Shown here: piece by piece, positions 1 to 5,704 of the stretch
How positions within the stretch are numbered: the stretch's first letter is position 1
Layout of the letters: each line of letters opens with the position of its first letter
Assembly (NCBI GenBank): GCA_030630935.1
Contig: DAOVMD010000003.1
Span: 1-25,324, forward strand
DNA from: Candidatus Mcinerneyibacteriota bacterium
GTDB taxonomy: Bacteria > AUK180 > JAQVHJ01
Direction of reading: 5' to 3'
Length of the DNA: 25,324 bases
Program-made: the position numbers and the translations under genes
Notes under the pieces: generated by a model
What the model was told of the DNA's origin: nothing
Database searches by the model: none
What the model saw: the letters and a program-made list of their open reading frames with translations, nothing else

Positions 1-253
1 CTATCCGCAAAATTTAGATGTTCTGGTGAAACATGGTTATATTGAGAATCTTCCGGTATGTCCTGTAAAAAATAAACCATATAAATATACAATATCCGGT
101 TGGGAAGATGAAACCTTTACAATTTGGTGTCCCAACCCTAAAAAACATGTGGGATTAAGCGGTCCAAGAAGCCATATGTTGTTATTATATTTTGAACCAG
201 GTTCGGGAGTAAAAGAGATTGATGAAAATTTAAGGTCTTCTACTGGAGACTAA
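1..253 (+). CDS. C-terminal part of a pilin-like domain protein (5' end outside window)
   Basis: The frame is open from base 2 (codons Y-P-Q-N-L-D-V-L-V) to a TAA at 251-253, so this is the 3' end of a longer gene; the in-frame GTG at 26 is internal. The translated tail closely matches the last ~78 residues of the next gene: YPQNLDVLV, the shared LPVCP, the shared run GWEDETFTIWCPNPK, then S-H-x-L-L-L-Y. The Cys-Pro pairs and the YPQNL segment resemble the globular head of type II secretion or type IV pilin-like proteins, but no N-terminal helix is in the window. The two genes are therefore tandem paralogues, at least in this domain, separated by 94 bases. Function is unknown; display of a small disulfide-bearing domain at the membrane is an inference from the neighbour. 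Confidence 0.8.
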   Translation, partial: YPQNLDVLVKHGYIENLPVCPVKNKPYKYTISGWEDETFTIWCPNPKKHVGLSGPRSHMLLLYFEPGSGVKEIDENLRSSTGD

Positions 254-347
254 TTTTTTAATCCCAAGAATTTTTTGATCAAAGAAGAGGTCGGGATATG
301 TATACTAACCGTTTTAATAATTTAATAATAAGCAAGGAGACCTTTCT

Positions 348-1634
348 ATGAAAACTGAAAGAACAATTGATCAAATAGGCAGTTTGAAAATTACTGAGAA
401 AGAAGTTATTTATAAAAAAAAGAAGTTCTTAATATCTGATATAAAAGATATTTCTGTAAAAAAGTCATTTTTTAATAAATCGATAATTATCTCCTCTTCA
501 ACTGATGAGATTAAAATTTCGCCATATTCCCAGTCTACTTTTGAGAAGATTAATGATATTGTTGGACTTGTTCAAGGTATAAATCCATTAAGTTTTTATA
601 TCAAGAATGAAGAGAAGAATATCCTTGCATATTTTTCCAGGTTCTCACCCATTTTTAGCCCTCCGCATTATTACCCTTTGAAAATTTCTCTTTGTTACCA
701 GGAATTCCCGGCAAAAGAGATTTTTCTCTGTGTTATGAATGATTTTTCAAAAAGCTCAAAGATCCTTCAGCCGGATGTGCTAATAAATTTGAAAGGTAAA
801 GAAATAAACCTCACCGGCGAAAAACTTTCAGAAGGATTTTTTAAAGAAAGAAAGTATGTTGAATTTTATAAATTTAAAATCACCGATGAGACCGTTGAAG
901 ATATCTTATCAAGTGCCGATGAGACCGTTGAAGGTATCTTATCAAGTGTAGAAGTCACATTTTTATTTTCTTTTAAATATAGGAAAGGGATTAATGTTTT
1001 AAGTAAGATAATTCTCAATATAGGAAGAAATGATTTTGTAAATGATTTTTCGCGTTCACCTAAAATCTACTATTTCCTTTATACAAAGACTGCTTATGTA
1101 ATGGGAAAATTCCGGGAACTATACAACACCCCTGATCAAGAACTAAGTAATATTAAAACATCCAATATAGAGATAGATTTTACAAAAGAAACTGAATATA
1201 ACCAAAAGACCATGGGAAATAAGAATGCAAATACTATAGTTACTTCAGTTGTTATAGTAATTTTATTGTTTTTCTGTATAGTATCAATGCCATACATGTT
1301 ATCTTTCCGGAGGCGTATGGATCTCGCTTCATGCCGCGGTAATTTAAGGAGTCTTGGGTTTATAATCGACAACTATGCAACAGATAATGATGGACACTAT
1401 CCGCAAAATTTAGATGTTCTGGTGGAACTTGGTTATCTTGAGAAACTTCCGGTCTGCCCGAAAACAAATGATCCGTATGTATTCGAAATATCCGGTTGGG
1501 AAGATGAAACCTTTACAATATGGTGTCCAAACCCCAAAAGACATATTGGGGACAGTGGTCCATGTAGCCATACTTTGTTATTATATTACGAACCAAATTC
1601 GAAAGTAAACCAGGTTGATGAAAATTCAAAATAA
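348..1634 (+). CDS. PH-like / membrane helix / pilin-like head fusion protein
   Basis: 428 residues, ATG preceded by AAGGAGA at good spacing. Residues ~1-80 are short beta strands plus a helix, resembling small bacterial PH-like domains ('ITEKEVIYKKKKFLISDIKDI'-style pattern; inferred, not proven). Residues ~82-285 are an unrecognised beta-rich region containing a 33-base in-frame tandem duplication (residues ~180-201, D-E-T-V-E repeated). A single membrane helix lies at ~296-319, followed by RRRMDLASCRGNLRSLGFIIDNYATDNDGHYP, split here as RRRMDLASCRG and NLRSLG, typical of the helix-to-head junction of pseudopilins. The head (~350-428) has paired Cys and matches the truncated gene upstream. 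There is no N-terminal prepilin cleavage site, so it is unlikely to be assembled as a pilin; a membrane-tethered sensor or scaffold with cytoplasmic N-terminus fits better. Exact role unknown. Confidence 0.8.
   Translation: MKTERTIDQIGSLKITEKEVIYKKKKFLISDIKDISVKKSFFNKSIIISSSTDEIKISPYSQSTFEKINDIVGLVQGINPLSFYIKNEEKNILAYFSRFSPIFSPPHYYPLKISLCYQEFPAKEIFLCVMNDFSKSSKILQPDVLINLKGKEINLTGEKLSEGFFKERKYVEFYKFKITDETVEDILSSADETVEGILSSVEVTFLFSFKYRKGINVLSKIILNIGRNDFVNDFSRSPKIYYFLYTKTAYVMGKFRELYNTPDQELSNIKTSNIEIDFTKETEYNQKTMGNKNANTIVTSVVIVILLFFCIVSMPYMLSFRRRMDLASCRGNLRSLGFIIDNYATDNDGHYPQNLDVLVELGYLEKLPVCPKTNDPYVFEISGWEDETFTIWCPNPKRHIGDSGPCSHTLLLYYEPNSKVNQVDENSK
885..950 (+). repeat. 33-base in-frame tandem duplication
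   Basis: Units 885-917 and 918-950 both read gatgagaccgttgaag followed by atatcttatcaagt or gtatcttatcaagt. They differ in one base in the middle and in the last codon (gcc versus gta). The duplication adds 11 residues to the PH/pilin-like protein without breaking the frame and looks recent. Confidence 0.95.
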
Positions 1635-1683
1635 TACATTGGATATTGATACTTTTGTGTTTGAAAGCGTAAAGATATTGTTT

Positions 1684-1811
1684 GTCATTGCGAGAATAAT
1701 CCGATAGGATTTGACGAAGCAATCTCTGAGCGAAGCGAAGGTTCTAGATTAAGTTGACAATGTTCTTTTAAAAGCGAGATTGCCACGGTCGCTACGCTCC
1801 CTCGCAATGAC
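1684..1811. repeat. MITE-like palindromic element with 11-base terminal inverted repeats
   Basis: The ends are gtcattgcgag (1684-1694) and ctcgcaatgac (1801-1811), perfect reverse complements. Inside, the left half carries gaagcaatct and gagcgaagcga, and the right half carries gagattgcc and gtcgctacgctc, again complementary in outline. No coding capacity. Related copies or halves occur at 1925-2032, 3361-3432, 10182-10217 and 19111-19157. The structure fits a non-autonomous, hairpin-forming dispersed repeat; the mobilising enzyme is not in this window. Confidence 0.75.
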
Positions 1812-1837
1812 ATTCACATGTTCTTTTTAAAGTGAGC

Positions 1838-1888
1838 TTTCCCTGCAAGTAGGGTCTATAAAGCACAGCCTTTTTGGCAGTAATGATC
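1838..1888. repeat. Shortened copy of the kinase-gap repeat
   Basis: The run tttccctgcaag-tagggtctata, then cacagcctttttggcagtaatga, parallels 10142-10217 between the two kinase genes (tttccctgcaag-cagggcttgta, then cacagcctctttgatagcaatga), with about 25 bases missing in the middle. It includes the same CCCTGC-aa-GtAGGG hairpin with one base changed. Together with the flanking elements this accounts for the 506-base gap 1635-2140, in which I see no gene. Confidence 0.6.
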
Positions 1889-1924
1889 CAGAAACACGTG
1901 GAAGCTGTCCAACAACTCCGTTTT

Positions 1925-2032
1925 GTCATTGCGAAGGAGGAGAATTACGACGACTGCGGCAATCTAGTGTTTTTCTTTAAAGCGAGATTACTTCGGTCAG
2001 TGCGCTATTTACCGCACTTCTCTCGTAATGAC
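1925..2032. repeat. Second MITE-like palindromic element
   Basis: The ends gtcattgcga (1925-1934) and tcgtaatgac (2023-2032) are near-perfect inverted repeats of the same family as 1684-1811, with gcggcaatct and agcgagatta in the interior. An 87-codon open frame across it (from 1874) is an artefact of the repeat. The element ends about 110 bases before the adenylate cyclase start. Confidence 0.7.
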
Positions 2033-2089
2033 AATACTTTCGTTTTTCCTATTAAAAAAGTTATCCACGAGTTGTCGGACAGCCTCCGT
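2025..2089 (+). repeat. 65-base dispersed repeat, copy 1 (upstream of the cyclase)
   Basis: Shares gtaatgacaatactttcg, then ttttt, aaaaaagttatccac, agttgtcg and acagcctccgt with 16352-16417, in the same orientation. Both copies lie in a leader region, here ahead of the adenylate cyclase gene and there ahead of the repeat lipoprotein. This copy contains TTATCCACG, one base off the DnaA-box consensus. Confidence 0.85.
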
Positions 2090-2140
2090 GCTTCGCTTGG
2101 ATTCGGGGCACAGCAAATAACATTTTTAAAGAGGTAATTT

Positions 2141-3319
2141 ATGGAGAATCAAGAAGACCTTATTAAAAAACAGCAGGATGAGATTATTGAACTTAAGAAG
2201 TTAATTGAACAGTACGAGAAACAACAACAGGTTACTTTGAGTAATATGTCTATATCCCGGGTTCCGGTTAATGAAGGGACTTTTACTATTAAGGGTCTTG
2301 AGGAAGCTGTTATTCATATTGATGAGAAGAACAGGATAAAATATTGTAATTCCCAACTTTTAAATATGATCGGGTGTTCCGAGAAAGAAGAAGTTAAGGG
2401 TAAAAGAATTATTGATCCTGATTTTCCCGGGTTTTCGAAGGAATTTTTATTAGCGATTATTGGAAGTGCACAGACCTCAGGTAATGTCTTTGTAACCGAA
2501 CGCAGTACCCCGGAAATAGTTGAGTTCATGTGTCCGGAAGAGCGGGATAGGCATAAGACAGAAGGTCCATTGTTGAGGTATGTGGTAACCCCGTTAAAAT
2601 CAGGGATTCAGATCGTAATTCAAGACATATCAAAGGTCAGGTGGTTGGAGACCACCTTCGGGAGATATGTTTCACCCAAGGTAATTCAGCAGATGCTGCT
2701 TATGGACGAGAAAGAGTTAATGAATACAGAAAGACGAACCCTAACAATTTTATTTGCAGATTTGAGAGGTTTTACAAAAATGTGTCAGGAGATTGGACCG
2801 GAAGAGATCGTAGAGACGGTAAATTCATATTTATCTAATATGGTTAATGTAATTGAAGCCAATGACGGAACCATTGATAAATTTATCGGTGACGAGATCA
2901 TGGCGTTTTGGGGTGCGCCCGTTCATGATGAATTCCATTCATTAAAAGCGTTTATAACCGCTGTTGAGATGCAGAAAACCCATCAGGAGATTATAAAGTC
3001 GAGAATAAAAAATAATAAAAAAATGCCGGAGATGGGAATTGGGATTGCGACAGGGGAAGTGATTGTAGGGAATATTGGTACTCCAAAAAGATTGGATTTT
3101 ACCGTACTTGGCCACCATGTGAATCTCGGTGCAAGATTATGCGGTAAAGCAGAGGGTGGGGAGATTTTAACCACAAAAGAAACCCATAAATGTGCAATGG
3201 ATGTTTATAAAAAATTCGATCAGAAACATGTAGCAAAAATGAAATTTATCGCAAAAGGAAAACTTGAACTAAAAAATGTAAAACAGGCAATTGAGGTTTT
3301 TTCGGTTCTTTATAAGTGA
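2141..3319 (+). CDS. Class III adenylate cyclase with N-terminal coiled coil and PAS-like domain
   Basis: 392 residues, ATG preceded by AAAGAGGT. Residues 1-30 are a charged, glutamine-rich coiled coil; ~48-165 look like a PAS domain (A-V-I-H-I-D-E-K-N-R-I, later T-P-L-K-S-G-I-Q-I-V-I-Q-D-I-S). The cyclase homology domain spans ~195-390. Metal-binding aspartates are D207 (LFADLRGFT) and D251 (DKFIGDEIMAFWGAP). The purine-selecting pair is K247 and D319 (RLDFTVLG), which in this family marks ATP rather than GTP. The transition-state pair is N328 and R332 (VNLGARL). All catalytic residues are present, so it should be active as a homodimer making cAMP. There is no transmembrane segment, so it is probably cytosolic, with the PAS-like region as input. 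It stands alone between repeat-filled gaps; the previous gene ends 506 bases upstream. No cAMP-binding regulator is in the window. Confidence 0.93.
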   Translation: MENQEDLIKKQQDEIIELKKLIEQYEKQQQVTLSNMSISRVPVNEGTFTIKGLEEAVIHIDEKNRIKYCNSQLLNMIGCSEKEEVKGKRIIDPDFPGFSKEFLLAIIGSAQTSGNVFVTERSTPEIVEFMCPEERDRHKTEGPLLRYVVTPLKSGIQIVIQDISKVRWLETTFGRYVSPKVIQQMLLMDEKELMNTERRTLTILFADLRGFTKMCQEIGPEEIVETVNSYLSNMVNVIEANDGTIDKFIGDEIMAFWGAPVHDEFHSLKAFITAVEMQKTHQEIIKSRIKNNKKMPEMGIGIATGEVIVGNIGTPKRLDFTVLGHHVNLGARLCGKAEGGEILTTKETHKCAMDVYKKFDQKHVAKMKFIAKGKLELKNVKQAIEVFSVLYK

Positions 3320-3360
3320 TCTTTGAGAAATAATGCCTGATAACAATATAGAGTTTGTAT

Positions 3361-3432
3361 GTCATTGCGAGAAATGAAATGCCGAAGCAATCTCCGAGCG
3401 GAGCGGAGGCACAGCCTCTTTGATAGCAATTA
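3361..3432. repeat. Palindromic element of the gtcattgcgag family
   Basis: Starts gtcattgcgag and ends gcaattac (expected gcaatgac), with gaagcaatctccgagcg inside and the small hairpin GAGGC-aca-GCCTC. Its right part continues into the leader copy at 3405-3482. Confidence 0.65.
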
Positions 3433-3482
3433 CAAATAATGTCTGATAACAATAAAAGGAATTATAAAACAATTATGAAATA
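3405..3482 (+). repeat. Stray copy of the second kinase's leader, with dead start codon
   Basis: Matches 10190-10267 nearly base for base: ggaggcacagcctctttgat, agcaat, acaaataatgtctgat, acaataaaagga, ttataa, then an ATG. Here the ATG at 3475 reads Met-Lys-stop (atgaaataa), where the kinase copy reads Met-Lys-Gln (atgaaacaa). It is thus a duplicated ribosome-binding site and start region without a gene behind it. It also forms the abrupt 3' end of the minus-strand zinc-ribbon remnant. Confidence 0.85.
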
Positions 3483-3675
3483 AGACCCTCGCCAACCTTT
3501 TTAATATTTTTGATGTGTCACTGCGTTTAGTTTTCTTTTTATGTTTGTTCTGTTCATGTTTTTGATCAGGTATAGGTTCCTTCAACTTTTGACCGCACCC
3601 GGGACAAGAGTCATATATATCAGAAATTTCCTTCCCGCATTTTGGATATTTAATTATATTTATATTGACCTCCAA
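3430..3675 (-). pseudogene. Decayed zinc-ribbon protein gene
   Basis: Read on the minus strand, GGAGGT (3673-3668) is a strong ribosome-binding site, but the codons where a start is expected are ATA (3663-3661 or 3657-3655); only the TTG that precedes the site gives a formal start. The protein then reads N-I-I-K-Y-P-K-C-G-K-E-I-S-D-I-Y-D-S-C-P-G-C-G-Q-K-L-K-E: a CPxCG...CPxCG zinc ribbon in which the first cysteine has become Tyr (TAT for TGT). Both lesions are single G-to-A changes on the coding strand. A lysine-rich linker follows, and the frame then runs into the duplicated kinase leader at ~3482 and stops inside it, so the original C-terminus (perhaps a membrane segment) is lost. Alternative: a live small gene using TTG with a three-cysteine ribbon, which I think less likely. 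Confidence 0.6.
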
Positions 3676-3782
3676 ACTTTTAAATTCAATCCATATAATT
3701 TACATAATGTTAATTTTTAAACTCTTAAAAAAAATACCATAAAAATATAATAAATGCAAGGGAAATTTTAAGACAGTATAAC

Positions 3783-3811
3783 TTGACTAAAAGGCGATTA
3801 TATGCTATAAT
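3783..3811 (+). promoter_or_regulatory. Sigma-70-type promoter for the M48 protease gene
   Basis: TTGACT (3783-3788), 17-base spacer, TATAAT (3806-3811), with TATGC directly before the -10 giving an extended -10. The same arrangement, nearly base for base, is at 16498-16526. The predicted leader to the start at 3899 is about 80 bases. Confidence 0.85.
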
Positions 3812-3898
3812 ATTTTTAGATTAAGTTAATTAATAGATATTTGAAGTGATTTATGTTTAGATTTAAAATCCAACTTTAATTATAACAGGGAGGGTTTT

Positions 3899-5545
3899 AT
3901 GAAGGTTAAATTGCAATTTGCGTCTTTAATGACTTTGAGTTTTCTCTTTGGCTTGGTTCTTGTAATTATTCTTGCTGCTTCCTATTTTGCCGGAAAAATA
4001 TCCTGGCAATTTATGATCGGGATAACTATATTATCAAATGTTTTAACATGGTTATTGGGTCCCTATATTAGTGATATTATTTATAAAATATTTTATAAAA
4101 TTAAATTTTATAATTATGAGGAAATTAAGCAATATCCTTATGCGCAATTTATAAAAAAAGTTTGTGATAAACATAACATTAAAACTCCAAAAATAGGAAT
4201 TATCAACGATCAAAACCCGACCGCGTTTACCTATGGTTCAGCTTCCTTTAATGCCAGAGTAGTTGTTACCGAAGGACTATTTAAATTTCTTAATGAACAA
4301 GAACTAAACGCAGTAGTTGCTCATGAATTGGGTCATATTGTCAATAAGGATTTTATAGTAATGTCAATAGCATCAACCCTTTTATCTATTCTTTATGAAT
4401 TATATGTAATCTTTACAGAAACAAGAAACCGCTCTTCTTCATCTTCTTCAAGCTCAGAAAACGGAAAAAGTTATTTTTTCTTCATAGGTTTAGTTTCTCT
4501 AATCTTCTATTGGATAGGAACTTATTTTGTTTTATATTTAAGCAGATTAAGAGAATATTATGCAGATGAATTTTCTGCAAAAGAGACCGGAGACCCGAAT
4601 ATCCTTTCATCCGCCTTGATTAAGGTCGCCTATGGAATAGCATCGGTTCCCGACACGGAAAAAACTGCTCATTTATTGAACACGACAAGAGCACAAGGAA
4701 TTTTTGATTTTAAAGCAGCAAAAAACATCGGGTTAATCTATGAAAATGATAAAGAACGAAAAGGGCTTCTTGAAAGATCCCTTCTATTTGACATTGTCAA
4801 TCCCTGGGCTTGGATTTATCAGTTGAAATCTACCCATCCTTTAATCGGAAAGAGAATTAAAAGGTTATGCAGTTTGACGACTTCTCCCATTTATGATTTT
4901 GAAAATATAATAAACTCTGAAGTTGACAAGGAAAAATTATGGTCAAACTTTTTCAAAGATATTTTAGTTATGTATTCTCAATTAATTGTTATAATAGTGA
5001 CAATTTTAGCTGTAATTCCTCAAGCCTTTACTAGTATAAATTTCATAGTTCCCACAATAATCGCTGGTTTAGTTCTATTAATAATTGTTTCGATTATAAA
5101 ACTAAGATATAAATTCCCGATAGGTGATTTTAAAGAAGCAACTATCCTTGAATATCTTGCAGATATTTATGCATCCCCAATTAAAGGTAAACCGATAAAA
5201 ATTGAAGGACAGGCAATCGGAAGAGGCGAGGCCGGATTCATTTTCGGGGAAGACATGCTCTTTCAGGATAAATCGGGTTTTATTTATCTTAATTATGAAA
5301 GTGCAATTCCAATATTTGGAAACTTATTTTTTGCTTGGAAGAAATTAGATGCTTTATTAAAGGTACCGGCAACTTCAACCGGATGGTTTTTACGGGGAAA
5401 TGCTTTCCACTTGGAATTATACAGGTTTGAGACAAAATCACAAACAATAAAGAGTTATGTTAGATTTTGGGAACTTGCCGGGTTAAGTGCACTCGTTTTA
5501 ATTTGCTCCATATCAATTTATATTTTGGCATTTTATAAAGGATGA
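3899..5545 (+). CDS. HtpX-like M48 family membrane zinc metalloprotease
   Basis: 548 residues, ATG after GGGAGGG. Two N-terminal membrane helices (~8-30, 35-58) are followed by the protease domain with H142-E-L-G-H146 as the zinc-binding and catalytic motif, third ligand E219 in SRLREYYADEFSA, and the family's STHPLIGKRI motif at ~311-320. Two further helices lie at ~154-174 and ~192-215, joined by a run of eight serines (179-186). This far it matches HtpX, which degrades misfolded membrane proteins. It is almost twice HtpX length: another helix pair (~358-376, 382-401), a ~110-residue soluble domain of OB-like appearance (~405-520) and a final helix (~524-545) are added. The soluble tail could present substrates or bind a partner; that is inference. 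It has its own promoter, and the next gene starts 160 bases later behind a separate -10, so it is probably monocistronic. I do not assign htpX because of the extra domains. Confidence 0.9.
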   Translation: MKVKLQFASLMTLSFLFGLVLVIILAASYFAGKISWQFMIGITILSNVLTWLLGPYISDIIYKIFYKIKFYNYEEIKQYPYAQFIKKVCDKHNIKTPKIGIINDQNPTAFTYGSASFNARVVVTEGLFKFLNEQELNAVVAHELGHIVNKDFIVMSIASTLLSILYELYVIFTETRNRSSSSSSSSENGKSYFFFIGLVSLIFYWIGTYFVLYLSRLREYYADEFSAKETGDPNILSSALIKVAYGIASVPDTEKTAHLLNTTRAQGIFDFKAAKNIGLIYENDKERKGLLERSLLFDIVNPWAWIYQLKSTHPLIGKRIKRLCSLTTSPIYDFENIINSEVDKEKLWSNFFKDILVMYSQLIVIIVTILAVIPQAFTSINFIVPTIIAGLVLLIIVSIIKLRYKFPIGDFKEATILEYLADIYASPIKGKPIKIEGQAIGRGEAGFIFGEDMLFQDKSGFIYLNYESAIPIFGNLFFAWKKLDALLKVPATSTGWFLRGNAFHLELYRFETKSQTIKSYVRFWELAGLSALVLICSISIYILAFYKG

Positions 5546-5662
5546 TAAAATAAATTAAAACTTTGGAGAAAATAAAGCGCTTTTTTAATTTTGATCATCA
5601 CTTTAGGAAAGGACTTAATAAGTTAGAATGTGAAATAAAAAAATGCTTTTCTTGGAATTACA

Positions 5663-5671
5663 TGTTATAAT
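5663..5671 (+). promoter_or_regulatory. Extended -10 element ahead of the first giant kinase
   Basis: TGtTATAAT with no good -35 at the 17-base distance (ATGCTT at 5643-5648). It lies 34 bases before the start codon and shares the TG-N-TATAAT form with the other promoters here. The weak -35 suggests dependence on the extended -10 or on an activator. Confidence 0.5.
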
Positions 5672-5704
5672 ATCTCTGTCCTAAATTTATGGGAGATTAC
5701 GATT

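Noticed and set aside
1754-1759. TTGACA, a perfect -35 sequence
   Set aside because: No -10 at 16-18 bases; it lies inside a palindromic element.
1874-2137. 87-codon open frame directly before the adenylate cyclase gene
   Set aside because: It runs across a palindromic repeat and the 65-base dispersed repeat, has no ribosome-binding site and resembles no protein.
5571-5588. AAAGCGCTTT followed by T-rich sequence after the M48 gene, as a terminator
   Set aside because: The palindrome has no loop and would leave only ~3 stable base pairs; too weak to call.
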